Shown here: piece after piece, positions 17,543 through 25,659 of the stretch
How positions within the stretch are numbered: the stretch's first letter is position 1
How the letters are laid out: every line of letters starts with the position of its first letter
Assembly: GCF_047722505.1 (NCBI RefSeq)
Contig: NZ_CP159814.1
Location: 372,001-436,000, forward strand
Direction of reading: 5' to 3'
DNA length: 64,000 bases
From: Pelagibacter sp047722505
Lineage (GTDB): Bacteria > Pseudomonadota > Alphaproteobacteria > Pelagibacterales > Pelagibacteraceae
Notes under the pieces: generated by a model
Told to the model about the DNA's origin: nothing
Databases searched by the model: none
What the model saw: the letters and a program-made list of their open reading frames with translations, nothing else
Made by a program: the position numbers and the translations under genes

Positions 17543-18532
17543 TTAAAGTTTGTTAGCTGCTTTAACTAACTTATCTCCAACTCCATCTTTTCCACCAGTT
17601 CTTTCAATGTAGTCAGTGATCACTGAAGAAGAAGCTTTTTTTAACACTTTAAGTTCAGCACTAGATAATTCTACTATCTTCATTCCATTATCTTTTGCTT
17701 CTTTATAAGCTCTGGCTTCTATTCCAGACATATCATCTCTAACTGCTTTTTCTGCAACTTTTGATGCCTCGGTTATTGCTTTTCTTTGTTTATTAGTTAG
17801 TGAGCTTAACCATTTTTGATTAGCCACAAGTACAAATTCAATATCACCATGATTAGTTACTGTTAAGGTATCCATCACTTGATAAAGTTTTCTAGATTTA
17901 ACTCCAGATACGCCTGTCATTCCAGCATCTACAGTTCCTCTTTGGTAAGCTAAATATTGCTCAGATCCTGAAATTAAAGCAGGCTTTGCACCAAGAGAGC
18001 TAACAAATGCTCCTAAAGTTTTTCCAAATACTCTGATTTTTTTATTTTTAAAAGCAGCTGGAGTGTTCATCGGAGTTCCATTAGATAGCATCACAGCAGA
18101 ACCGTAAGCTTGATAGTATAAAGGTACAGCTCCTGTTTTTGAAATCGCAGGGTCTAATACTTGTCTAATCTTAGATCCAGATTTAGTTGCTTTTCTGATT
18201 TTCTTCTCTGAGTCAAATAAGAATGGCAAATAAAAAATATCTACTTCAGGATTTGTACCAGCAAACCTTGTAAGTGATGCCACACCCGCTTCGATTGCTC
18301 CTGAACCTACTGCTTGTGGAACTTCTTTATCTTTGTAAAGTTGCGCAGAATCATAGATTTCAACTATGATATCTGATCGTTTCTCCAATTCTTTTTTAAA
18401 TACCAAAAGGTTTTGACCTAAGTGGGCTTTTAAAGGAAGTTGAAGGGTGATTCTCATTTTAGTCTCTGCAAAAACTGCAGATGCAAACAAAACTAAAATA
18501 GAAGTTAATACTAGCTGTTTAATTGTTTTCAT
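17543..18532 (-). CDS. dctP: TRAP transporter substrate-binding protein, DctP
   Basis: 329-residue periplasmic binding protein. A signal peptide ends near ASAVFAE. The mature protein matches the DctP family: QLPLKAHLGQNLLVFKKELE at the start, then EVPQAVGSGAIEAGVAS, PFLFDSEKKIR and the GTVDAGMTGVSG segment around the carboxylate-binding region. It delivers a carboxylate to DctQM; the linked lyase gene suggests a di- or tricarboxylate. A GGGG-type ribosome site lies five bases before the ATG, and codon use looks less AT-extreme than its neighbours, as expected for a highly expressed SAR11 binding protein. Confidence 0.9.
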   Translation of the reverse strand: MKTIKQLVLTSILVLFASAVFAETKMRITLQLPLKAHLGQNLLVFKKELEKRSDIIVEIYDSAQLYKDKEVPQAVGSGAIEAGVASLTRFAGTNPEVDIFYLPFLFDSEKKIRKATKSGSKIRQVLDPAISKTGAVPLYYQAYGSAVMLSNGTPMNTPAAFKNKKIRVFGKTLGAFVSSLGAKPALISGSEQYLAYQRGTVDAGMTGVSGVKSRKLYQVMDTLTVTNHGDIEFVLVANQKWLSSLTNKQRKAITEASKVAEKAVRDDMSGIEARAYKEAKDNGMKIVELSSAELKVLKKASSSVITDYIERTGGKDGVGDKLVKAANKL

Positions 18533-18698
18533 TATTTCCCCTTTAAATTGTTTTCCTAAGTAGATCTTATTTTTAAAAAAAAAACAAGTTCGATTATTTA
18601 TTCATTTCAAAATTTTTTATATCCGGGCTCTTAAATAACGATTATATATTTTAATAAATTTAAAATCTTAAGTAATATTAATCAAATAGATAAAATAG

Positions 18699-19595
18699 AT
18701 GAACTGGATATTAGTTACAATATTTGCTGCTTTTTTTCAAAATTTAAGATCAAGTTTACAAAAAAATCTCAACAAAGACATATCATTGGTTGCTTCTACT
18801 TATGTAAGATTTGCTTTTTGTTTACCGTTTGCTTTTATATTATATTTTTCTTATTTTCAAAACTTTGAGATGTTGCGTTTTACGATTCAACAAGATAATT
18901 TTTTATTTTATATTTTTTTAGCAGCCATCTCTCAGATTTTTTTTACGTTTCTTCTTCTGTATTCTTTTCAATTTTCTAATTTTATGATTGGAACAACTTT
19001 AAGCAAAACGGAAGTAGTTCAAATTGCAATCTTAGAAGTTGTTATTTTACACGATAGATTTAATTTTTTGACTATTGTAGGTATCGTTATTTCTACAATT
19101 GGAGTTTTTATATTTTCTACTAAAGATCGTAATGTTATTTTTAAAAATTTATTATCAAAATCTACTTTGGTAGGATTAGCCTGTGGCTTTTTATTAGCTT
19201 TAAGTGTGGTGGCTTTCAGAGCGGCAGCACTAAGTTTAACAGACTTAAAGTCTAGTTTTGAAATGGCTTTAAGCACTTTGTTTTTTGGGGTTTCGATTCA
19301 AACTTTTATTTTGACAATTTATATTTTTCTGTTTGAAAAAAAACAGTTTAAAAAAATATACCAAAACAAAAAACAATGTATAGCAACGGGCTTTTGTGGC
19401 TTCATAACAACCTTATCTTGGTTTTATGTGTTTACTTTAATACAAGCAGCAATTGTGAGAGCGGTTGGACAAATTGAATTATTGTTTAGCTACATATCTT
19501 CAAGATATTATTTTAAAGAAAAGATTAGATTAATTGAAATAATTGGAATTATAGTATTTGCGATTGGCGTCATTTTGATCTTGATGGCAAAATAA
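18699..19595 (+). CDS. EamA/DMT family transporter
   Basis: 298-residue protein with ten hydrophobic helices in two similar halves; the first half ends with IVGIVISTIGVFIFS and the second with EIIGIIVFAIGVILILM, the characteristic EamA duplication. It is a drug/metabolite exporter-family protein of unknown substrate. It is divergent from the dctP operon across a 166-bp gap that must contain both promoters; I could not pick a convincing promoter pair there. Confidence 0.82.
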   Translation: MNWILVTIFAAFFQNLRSSLQKNLNKDISLVASTYVRFAFCLPFAFILYFSYFQNFEMLRFTIQQDNFLFYIFLAAISQIFFTFLLLYSFQFSNFMIGTTLSKTEVVQIAILEVVILHDRFNFLTIVGIVISTIGVFIFSTKDRNVIFKNLLSKSTLVGLACGFLLALSVVAFRAAALSLTDLKSSFEMALSTLFFGVSIQTFILTIYIFLFEKKQFKKIYQNKKQCIATGFCGFITTLSWFYVFTLIQAAIVRAVGQIELLFSYISSRYYFKEKIRLIEIIGIIVFAIGVILILMAK

Positions 19596-19596
19596 A

Positions 19597-19630
19597 AAAT
19601 ACTCTATATCTAAATTAACATTGAGTATTT
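19597..19630. other. Weak inverted repeat upstream of rseP
   Basis: AAATACTC at 19597-19604 and GAGTATTT at 19623-19630 form a perfect 8-bp stem just after the EamA stop. There is no downstream T tract on the plus strand, so it is at best a weak terminator or part of the rseP control region. Confidence 0.3.
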
Positions 19631-19658
19631 AGAAATATTCAATTAAAATAATTAAATT

Positions 19659-20792
19659 ATGCTTTCATATATATTACCCTTTATAGCTTTAATTGTTGTC
19701 GTTGTGTTTATTCACGAATATGGGCATTATTATTTTGCAAAACGTTTTGGGGTAGGGGTTACTGATTTTTCGATAGGTTTTGGTAAGGAAATGTTTGGTT
19801 GGAATGATAAATCAGGGACTAGGTGGAAGGTTTGTGTCATACCACTTGGAGGTTATGTTAAATTTTTTGGTGATAGAAACGTATATAGCCAAGCTGATAA
19901 TGATAAAATTATAAAAGAATATAGTAAAGAAGACCAAGATAAACTGTTTGTACTAAAGCCTTTATATCAAAGAGCTTTAATTGTATTTGGTGGCCCTTTA
20001 GCTAACTTTTTATTAGCAATTCTAATATTTTTCTCAGTTTATACCTTTGCTGGAAAAGACTTTACCCCAGCTGTAATCAATGAAGTTCAAAAAGATAGTC
20101 CCGCAATGGTAGCCGGCCTTAAAGATAATGATATTGTGGTCTCAATTGATGGCAATGAAGTTACTAGTATTATGGAAGTTTCAAAATACATCATGATGTC
20201 TACCGATGAATTCATCAATTTTACAGTAAATAGATATGATCAAGATTTAACCTTTAGAGTAAAACCTAATATTGTTGAAGGGGAAGATAATCTTGGAAAT
20301 AAAATTAGTAAACGAATGGTTGGTATTAAACTTGGAGCTTATAATAATGAAGTAAATCACGTTAAACTAGGTCCTGCTAAAGCACTGTTTTATGCTGTTA
20401 ATGAAGTTTACTACGTAAGCACGTCCTCTCTTAAATATATTGGTAGTATGCTTACTGGAAATGTTGATAGTTCACAGTTAGGTGGTCCAATTCGTATAGC
20501 AAAAATTAGTGGACAAGTTGCAGAATATGGAGTTTTACCATTTATAAGCCTCATGGCTTACATTTCTATTAGCTTAGGACTAATAAATTTGTTCCCAATT
20601 CCAATGTTAGATGGTGGGCACTTAATGTTTTATGGAATTGAAAAAGTATTAGGTCGTCCTTTATCTCAAAAAACTCAAGAAGGTTTTTTTCGAATCGGAA
20701 TGTTTTTATTGTTATTATTGATGTTTTTTACAACGTTTAATGACCTAAAAGACGTTGGTTTATTTAAGTTTTTTAACAATTATATTTCTTAA
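19659..20792 (+). CDS. rseP: RIP metalloprotease RseP (site-2 protease)
   Basis: 377-residue membrane zinc protease. The catalytic H19-E20-x-x-H23 motif is in the first helix, the family GFGKEMFGW segment follows, a single PDZ domain sits near residues 120-200 (VQKDSPAMVAGLKDNDIVVSIDG), and the third ligand motif is PIPMLDGGHL in a late helix. It cleaves anti-sigma factors or signal peptides in the membrane. One PDZ rather than two is common in alphaproteobacterial forms. The gene usually follows dxr and precedes bamA; here its neighbours are an EamA gene and hup, so the usual cluster is absent. Confidence 0.92.
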   Translation: MLSYILPFIALIVVVVFIHEYGHYYFAKRFGVGVTDFSIGFGKEMFGWNDKSGTRWKVCVIPLGGYVKFFGDRNVYSQADNDKIIKEYSKEDQDKLFVLKPLYQRALIVFGGPLANFLLAILIFFSVYTFAGKDFTPAVINEVQKDSPAMVAGLKDNDIVVSIDGNEVTSIMEVSKYIMMSTDEFINFTVNRYDQDLTFRVKPNIVEGEDNLGNKISKRMVGIKLGAYNNEVNHVKLGPAKALFYAVNEVYYVSTSSLKYIGSMLTGNVDSSQLGGPIRIAKISGQVAEYGVLPFISLMAYISISLGLINLFPIPMLDGGHLMFYGIEKVLGRPLSQKTQEGFFRIGMFLLLLLMFFTTFNDLKDVGLFKFFNNYIS

Positions 20793-20932
20793 ATAATCCT
20801 TTAAAATCAATGTTAATTTAATGAATCACCATATATTGGGGTTTCTATTTTAAGAGACACTAATAAAAAGCTTGATTTATGGGGTTTAATGTAAAATATA
20901 CGAAAATAACCAATAAAACCGGAGCTAAATAA

Positions 20933-21208
20933 ATGAACAAAAAACAATTAATAGCACAACTTTCAGGTTCTTTAAACCTAAGTAAAGCTGATGCAGAGCG
21001 TACTTTCGATACTATTACAAACACTATTCTAGATGCTTTAAAAGGTGACGATACAGTAAAAATTGCTGGATTTGGAACTTATAAAGTTGCAAAAAGAAAA
21101 GCTAGAGTTGGAAGAAATCCTCGAACTGGAGAGCAAATTCAAATCGGCGCTTCTCAAAAAGTTAAATTCTTACCAGCTAAGTCACTAAAAGAGATGTTCA
21201 ATAAATAA
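20933..21208 (+). CDS. hup: HU family DNA-binding protein
   Basis: 91-residue histone-like protein. It has the two N-terminal helices (LIAQLSGSLNLSKADAERTF), the GFGTYKVAKRKARVGRNPRTG signature covering the DNA-binding arm, and the terminal KFLPAKSLKEMFN helix. It binds and bends DNA as a dimer and helps compact the nucleoid. A GGAG ribosome site lies eight bases before the ATG in a 140-bp leader. Two hairpins follow between this gene and amt. Confidence 0.95.
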   Translation: MNKKQLIAQLSGSLNLSKADAERTFDTITNTILDALKGDDTVKIAGFGTYKVAKRKARVGRNPRTGEQIQIGASQKVKFLPAKSLKEMFNK

Positions 21209-21228
21209 TTAAGACCCAAATTCATTAG

Positions 21229-21257
21229 CAGCCTTTTACAGAAATGTAACAAGGCTG
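21229..21257 (+). terminator. Strong GAAA-tetraloop hairpin between hup and amt
   Basis: CAGCCTT and TTACA pair with TGTAA and AAGGCTG around a GAAA tetraloop, with one unpaired C: twelve base pairs in all. There is no U tract immediately after it, so it is not a standard intrinsic terminator. It could protect the hup 3' end, pause transcription or form part of the amt leader. Confidence 0.6.
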
Positions 21258-21262
21258 TTAGT

Positions 21263-21281
21263 ATATGCAAATACTGCATAT
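21263..21281 (+). promoter_or_regulatory. ATATGCA-TGCATAT dyad upstream of amt
   Basis: A perfect 7-bp dyad with a 5-nt centre lies five bases after the GAAA hairpin and about 71 bp before the amt ATG. The TGCA half-sites recall nitrogen-regulator (NtrC-like) operators, but spacing differs from the textbook site. It could equally be a second RNA hairpin. Its role in ammonium control is inferred. Confidence 0.4.
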
Positions 21282-21343
21282 CTAAATTTCTCAATCAACA
21301 ATAGTTTTTAAGATCATCATAAATATAAGTGAAGACTTATATG

Positions 21344-21348
21344 GGAGG
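21344..21348 (+). promoter_or_regulatory. Shine-Dalgarno GGAGG fixing the amt start
   Basis: GGAGG four bases ahead of the ATG at 21353 is the best ribosome site in the area and rules out the longer GTG-started form. It overlaps the upstream in-frame ATG codon region, which has no site of its own. Confidence 0.8.
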
Positions 21349-21352
21349 TCTT

Positions 21353-22654
21353 ATGACTAAATTAAAAAAAATAATATCAACGTTTTCATTGGGTCTAGTT
21401 TTTTTTCTAGGTCTAACAAGTGTTGGAAGTGCAGAGACAACAGTTTCTGGTGAAGTAGGGTTTGTATTTAACACACTCTTTTTCTTAATTTGTGGTTTCT
21501 TAGTAATGTTCATGGCAGCTGGATTTACAATGCTTGAATCAGGAATGGTAACTTCAAAAAGTGTATCAGTAATTTGTGCAAAAAATATTGGTTTATTTTC
21601 AATTTCTGGAATTATGTTTTGGCTGGTTGGTTACAATCTAGCTTATGGAATACCTGAGGGTGGATTTATAGGTACATTTACTTCATGGTCTGATGCAAGT
21701 GCATTAGAGACTGGTTATTCAGATGGATCAGATTGGTATTTCCAAATGGTATTTTGTGCAACTACAGTTTCTATTGTATCTGGTACAATGGCTGAGAGAG
21801 TTAAACTATGGCCATTCTTCTTATTTGCAGCAATTTTAGCTGGGATTATTTATCCAATCGTAATGGGTTGGCAGTGGGGTGGTGGCTGGTTAGCTGCTGC
21901 TGGTTTCTCTGACTTTGCAGGATCAACTCTTGTTCATTCAACAGGTGGATCTGCAGCATTAGCAGGAGCGCTATTGTTAGGTTCAAGAACTGGAAGATTT
22001 GACGCTAAAGGTACGCCTAAAGCATTACAACCTTTTGCAGCTTCTTCTGTGCCTTTGGTAACACTTGGTGTTTTTGTATTATGGCTAGGTTGGTTTGGAT
22101 TTAATGGTGGTTCACAATTAGCATTAGGAACATTTGATGATGCTGTTGCAATTTCAACTATTTTTATTAATACAAATCTTGCAGCTTGTGGTGGTGTAAT
22201 GGTTGCAGCAATTGTACCAAGATTATTGTCAGGTAAAACTGATGTGATCATGATGTTAAATGGTGCAATTGGTGGTCTTGTAGCAATTACCGCAGAACCT
22301 TTAGCTCCATCTCCATTAGCTGCTATCTTAATTGGTGGCGTCGGTGGTTTGATAGTTGTACTTGGGACTAAGCTTTTATTTGCATTTAAAATTGACGATG
22401 TAGTAGGTGCAATACCAGCTCACTTGTTTGCAGGTATTTGGGGAACATTGGCAGTTCCACTAACAAATGCTGATGCTTCTTTTGGTGCTCAGTTAGTTGG
22501 TGTGCTTGCAGTCAACATTTTTGTATTCATAGTTGCTTATATAATTTGGGCAATAATGAAAAATACAATGGGTATTAGACTTAGTAAGGAAGCAGAAAAA
22601 CTAGGGACAGACGTTGCTGAAACTGGCGTTATTGCTTACGCTATCAGAGACTAG
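21353..22654 (+). CDS. amt: Ammonium transporter (Amt family)
   Basis: 433-residue channel-like transporter with a signal peptide and eleven helices. Diagnostic segments are FMAAGFTMLESGMV, the DFAGSTLVHSTGG region carrying the first pore-lining His, the PLVTLGVFVLWLGWFGFNGGS stretch (split motif) and the GGVGGLIVV / HLFAGIWGTLAVP region with the second His. It imports ammonium. I chose the ATG at 21353 because GGAGG lies four bases before it; the in-frame GTG at 21329 has no ribosome site. No glnK gene is adjacent. Two hairpins lie upstream and an intrinsic terminator follows. Confidence 0.94.
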   Translation: MTKLKKIISTFSLGLVFFLGLTSVGSAETTVSGEVGFVFNTLFFLICGFLVMFMAAGFTMLESGMVTSKSVSVICAKNIGLFSISGIMFWLVGYNLAYGIPEGGFIGTFTSWSDASALETGYSDGSDWYFQMVFCATTVSIVSGTMAERVKLWPFFLFAAILAGIIYPIVMGWQWGGGWLAAAGFSDFAGSTLVHSTGGSAALAGALLLGSRTGRFDAKGTPKALQPFAASSVPLVTLGVFVLWLGWFGFNGGSQLALGTFDDAVAISTIFINTNLAACGGVMVAAIVPRLLSGKTDVIMMLNGAIGGLVAITAEPLAPSPLAAILIGGVGGLIVVLGTKLLFAFKIDDVVGAIPAHLFAGIWGTLAVPLTNADASFGAQLVGVLAVNIFVFIVAYIIWAIMKNTMGIRLSKEAEKLGTDVAETGVIAYAIRD

Positions 22655-22677
22655 CAATACAAGTAATTGAAAGAAAT

Positions 22678-22706
22678 AGGCCCCTTAACTGGGGCCTTTT
22701 TATTTT
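22678..22706 (+). terminator. Intrinsic terminator of amt
   Basis: AGGCCCC and GGGGCCT form a 7-bp GC-rich stem with a 6-nt loop (TTAACT), followed by TTTTATTTTT. It sits 24 bp after the amt stop, and its T tract overlaps the stop codon of the convergent bcp gene. Confidence 0.92.
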
Positions 22707-23167
22707 TGAATGCTCTTTAAGGTATCAAGTACTTCTTTAGCGTGATCTTTAACTTTTACATTATCCCAAATTTTTAGAATTTTACTATTTGGATCAATTA
22801 AGAATGTTGTTCTTACTATACCCATAAACTCTCTTCCCATAAATTTTTTCTTAGCCCAAACTTTATATTTTTTTAAAATAGTGAGTTCTACGTCAGATAA
22901 AAGATCAAATTTGATCTTATATTTTTCTTTAAATTTATGGTGGCTTTTTAGATCATCTTTAGAAACACCAAATATTTCACAATTTAGTTTTTTAAACTTA
23001 GATAATAAGTTATTAAAATCATTAGTCTCAATTGTGCATCCTGGAGTGTCATCTTTTGGATAGAAGTAAAGTACAACAAATTTACTCATAGAATCTTTTA
23101 ATGAATAAATTTTTCCATCAGTTGAATTTAGATTAAAAATTGGGGCTTTAGTATTTATTTTAAGCAT
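22700..23167 (-). CDS. bcp: Thioredoxin-dependent peroxiredoxin, Bcp/PrxQ type
   Basis: 155-residue peroxiredoxin. The peroxidatic Cys is C44 in YPKDDTPGC44TIET, and the later Arg is in VRTTFLIDP. The usual BCP resolving Cys five residues after the peroxidatic one is absent (Asn here); C63 in KKLNCEIFG is the only nearby candidate, so the resolving mechanism may differ. It reduces hydrogen and organic peroxides in the cytoplasm. The stop codon overlaps the amt terminator. Confidence 0.9.
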   Translation of the reverse strand: MLKINTKAPIFNLNSTDGKIYSLKDSMSKFVVLYFYPKDDTPGCTIETNDFNNLLSKFKKLNCEIFGVSKDDLKSHHKFKEKYKIKFDLLSDVELTILKKYKVWAKKKFMGREFMGIVRTTFLIDPNSKILKIWDNVKVKDHAKEVLDTLKSIQK

Positions 23168-23174
23168 AACTAGT

Positions 23175-24161
23175 TTAATTTTCTTCCCACAATTTTTTAT
23201 AATCTATAAAGGGAGATAGTCCATAGTTTGAATTAACATTTGTTAGATGTAAAGAAAGACTTTTTAATGGTGAGATACAAAATTCTTTTGTATAGATTTC
23301 GTTTAGATGTTTTTCAAAAGGGTCGTTTCTATCTAGACAAGTATTATAAAAATTATCCCAATATTTATCTAATAAAGATTTTGTGGTCAAGAATGTACAT
23401 AGAGTTTGATTAATTGTTCTCCAATGTCTTTTGTTTCCAATCAAGATATTTGTTTTTTCATTATTCATATATAGGTATGGATAATCAGCAGGACACATAA
23501 AAACATCCTTATTAATTTGTGAAGCTATTCTCTCGTATGATGCAATCATTTCTTCCATCATAGGTTCAAAATGCAAGTAATCATCTTCAACAAAGAAAAT
23601 TAAATCCTCACCATATTCCTTTCCTAGCTCAAAAGACTGAAGTAAGCTTGCTAAATTAGAAAAAGTTTGATCATTTTTTTGCTGTTTTATTGTATCTTTA
23701 TATTTGTCATGGTTTAGTGGGGTAATACTTATATCCAAACCACTTCCATCCATAAGCTTCTTTAGCTTATTTAAATTTTCTTCTTTAGATTTATCATCAA
23801 CGATTATTATCTTAAATTTAATGTTTGGGTATTTTGTTTTAGAAAAGTTAACTGACTTTATTAATGAATTTAAAGCTTTTAAAGAATATTCAATTTTTGG
23901 CTGTTCATATAATCTTCTTTTATTCTGATCCCATATTTCAACATCAGTATTAGTTCTAAATATAATCAATACAGAGTTTATTTTTTTAGTAATCTTTACT
24001 TCACCTAAAGGTAAAACAATTGATTTTTCATTTATGATCGAAAGATCTTCATTTAATTGTTTTTGAAGAGTAGGTGAGCTAAAATCACTTTGGTCAATTA
24101 TTTCATAACCCAAAACTTTTGAGAGTTTAATAAATAGTTTTTTAATGATGCTTTTTTTCAT
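23175..24161 (-). CDS. Glycosyltransferase-like (GT-A fold) protein
   Basis: 328-residue protein without a signal peptide. IIIVDDKSKEENLNKLKKL looks like the first nucleotide-binding strand of a GT-A glycosyltransferase, and FFVEDDYLHFEPMM gives a D-x-D-like metal motif around residue ~205. The remaining residues, such as CPADYPYLY and NKRHWRTINQTLCTF, do not point to a known acceptor. It lies 7 bp before bcp on the same strand. The rest of the polysaccharide genes lie 15 kb away, so its role in that pathway is uncertain. Confidence 0.6.
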   Translation of the reverse strand: MKKSIIKKLFIKLSKVLGYEIIDQSDFSSPTLQKQLNEDLSIINEKSIVLPLGEVKITKKINSVLIIFRTNTDVEIWDQNKRRLYEQPKIEYSLKALNSLIKSVNFSKTKYPNIKFKIIIVDDKSKEENLNKLKKLMDGSGLDISITPLNHDKYKDTIKQQKNDQTFSNLASLLQSFELGKEYGEDLIFFVEDDYLHFEPMMEEMIASYERIASQINKDVFMCPADYPYLYMNNEKTNILIGNKRHWRTINQTLCTFLTTKSLLDKYWDNFYNTCLDRNDPFEKHLNEIYTKEFCISPLKSLSLHLTNVNSNYGLSPFIDYKKLWEEN

Positions 24162-24192
24162 TTAATTGTTTATAATTATTTTTTACAATATT

Positions 24193-24576
24193 ATGCCTAT
24201 TAAATCATCACAAACTCTAGTTTCTGAAGCATTAAGTGAAGTTAAAACTATAACTGCCGATGAAGCATTAAAACTGTCAAGTGAAGCTAAATGTACTTTA
24301 ATTGATATTAGAGAAAAGGGTGAACTAGACAAAACTGGTAGAATTGAAAATTCAAATCACATACCTCGAGGAATGTTAGAGTTTTGGTTGGATCCAGATG
24401 GTCCTTATTTTAAAAGTGGAAAAATTGACATGAATAAAGAAATGGTTTTATTTTGTGCTGGTGGTTTAAGATCTGCACTAGCAGCCAAATCTTTAAAAGA
24501 AATGGGTTTTGAAAAAGTATCACACATAGAGGGTGGCTTTGCAGCAATAACTCAGAGTGATTTTAAAATAATATAA
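24193..24576 (+). CDS. Rhodanese-like sulfurtransferase
   Basis: 127-residue single-domain rhodanese. The N-terminal EVKTITADEALKL strand, the CTLIDIREKGEL substrate motif and the active-site loop FCAGGLRSALAAK, with Cys as sulfur carrier, match the family. The GHIPGA-type motif appears as SNHIPRGML. It transfers sulfane sulfur from persulfides. I chose the ATG at 24193 over the in-frame ATG at 24166, which would add nine hydrophobic residues with no support from the family. Confidence 0.85.
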   Translation: MPIKSSQTLVSEALSEVKTITADEALKLSSEAKCTLIDIREKGELDKTGRIENSNHIPRGMLEFWLDPDGPYFKSGKIDMNKEMVLFCAGGLRSALAAKSLKEMGFEKVSHIEGGFAAITQSDFKII

Positions 24577-24577
24577 A

Positions 24578-25156
24578 CTAATTATTGTACTCGTCTAAAA
24601 CAAACTCTAATCTATCCTGTCCCCAAAATATTTTATCATTCACAATAAAGGTAGGAGCACCAAATACTCCCTTGTCATGAGCTCTTTGAGTAACAGATTT
24701 TAATTCATCTTTAATCTTAGTATCTTTAATACCATTAAAAAAACTAATTACTTCAATCTTGCATATTTCAAGAAGAGTTTTTAAAATTCCTTCATTAGAA
24801 ATATCAAGGTTGTCTTTCCAATAAGCATCAAACATAATATTTAGATATAAATCTTTTTTTTCAACATTAATATAAAGGTATCCTCGCATGATATTTAATG
24901 AATTAATAGGAAACTTAGAATTCCAAATAAAATTTGATTTATCTTTTTTTGCAATTAAATTACAATCACTTATCATGTGCTTTAGTTTGGGTTTAATAAA
25001 AGCTGGTGCTGTTATTCCTTGTAGATTATGAAGGCCACCTAATAAGATTGGTTTATAATTAATCTTAATATCTTTTGGTAAAGATTGGATTTTTTTGTAA
25101 GCTAAATACGTATAGGGACTAATAAAATCAAAATAGAAATCTATTTCTTTAGTCAT
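24578..25156 (-). CDS. 2-hydroxychromene-2-carboxylate isomerase / DsbA-like oxidoreductase family
   Basis: 192-residue thioredoxin-fold protein with the family start EIDFYFDFISPYTYLAYKKI, in which Ser replaces the first active-site Cys (S-P-Y-T), as in the glutathione-dependent HCCA isomerases. The PILLGGLHN and GVFGAPTFIVNDKIFWGQDRL segments are typical of this family. It acts as a kappa-class GST-like isomerase, but the substrate is unknown because no aromatic degradation genes are nearby. It overlaps the ABA4-like gene upstream by 8 bp. Confidence 0.83.
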   Translation of the reverse strand: MTKEIDFYFDFISPYTYLAYKKIQSLPKDIKINYKPILLGGLHNLQGITAPAFIKPKLKHMISDCNLIAKKDKSNFIWNSKFPINSLNIMRGYLYINVEKKDLYLNIMFDAYWKDNLDISNEGILKTLLEICKIEVISFFNGIKDTKIKDELKSVTQRAHDKGVFGAPTFIVNDKIFWGQDRLEFVLDEYNN

Positions 25157-25622
25157 ATAGATTAATTCTTTTTGCGTAAAAAATTCTTATAATCCAATAA
25201 AGAGTAAGCCCTATTGGACCAATAAAATATGTTATTAATATAGGAAAAGACATTATTATTTTATTGATACCAAATTTTTGTGAGTCTTTAACAATCCATC
25301 CACCACAAAATAAATTAATAGATAGAAAATGAGTCCAAAATAAAATTAAGAATGATTTATCGTTAAACAAATAACCAATTGAATCTAAACCTAAGTATAG
25401 TTCAAAATTTCTAACAAAGTCATACCCTTCATTAAACAACAAATAGGTTAAATAACCGTAGGCAAAACTTAAAATAATAAAAGGAAAAATTGATGTAATG
25501 AAAACTCTACATATTTGTGAGTGTGGAAAGAACACCAATATTAACCAAAAAGGTAATACACCTAGATTTAACCAAAGAAAAACCATTTCAATTGTAAAGT
25601 ATGTATAGATTTGATCGATCAT
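25149..25622 (-). CDS. ABA4-like membrane protein (DUF4281)
   Basis: 157-residue protein with four helices. NLGVLPFWLILVFFP near the start, the FWTHFLSINLFCGGWIVKDSQ loop and the YFIGPIGLTLYWIIR end are the pattern of the ABA4 family, whose plant member is needed for neoxanthin formation and whose bacterial members are uncharacterised. It is coupled by an 8-bp overlap to an isomerase-family gene. A role in carotenoid or membrane-lipid modification is inference. Confidence 0.72.
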   Translation of the reverse strand: MIDQIYTYFTIEMVFLWLNLGVLPFWLILVFFPHSQICRVFITSIFPFIILSFAYGYLTYLLFNEGYDFVRNFELYLGLDSIGYLFNDKSFLILFWTHFLSINLFCGGWIVKDSQKFGINKIIMSFPILITYFIGPIGLTLYWIIRIFYAKRINLYD

Positions 25623-25659
25623 ATTTTAGTGTATTATATAATATGTTATCAGGATTCAT

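Noticed and set aside
21329..21352. GTG start for amt giving eight extra residues
   Set aside because: There is no ribosome site before it, whereas GGAGG stands four bases before the ATG at 21353.
23175..24161. Extension of the polysaccharide island to the GT-like gene at 23 kb
   Set aside because: It lies between housekeeping genes, 14 kb from the island, so a link is not supported.
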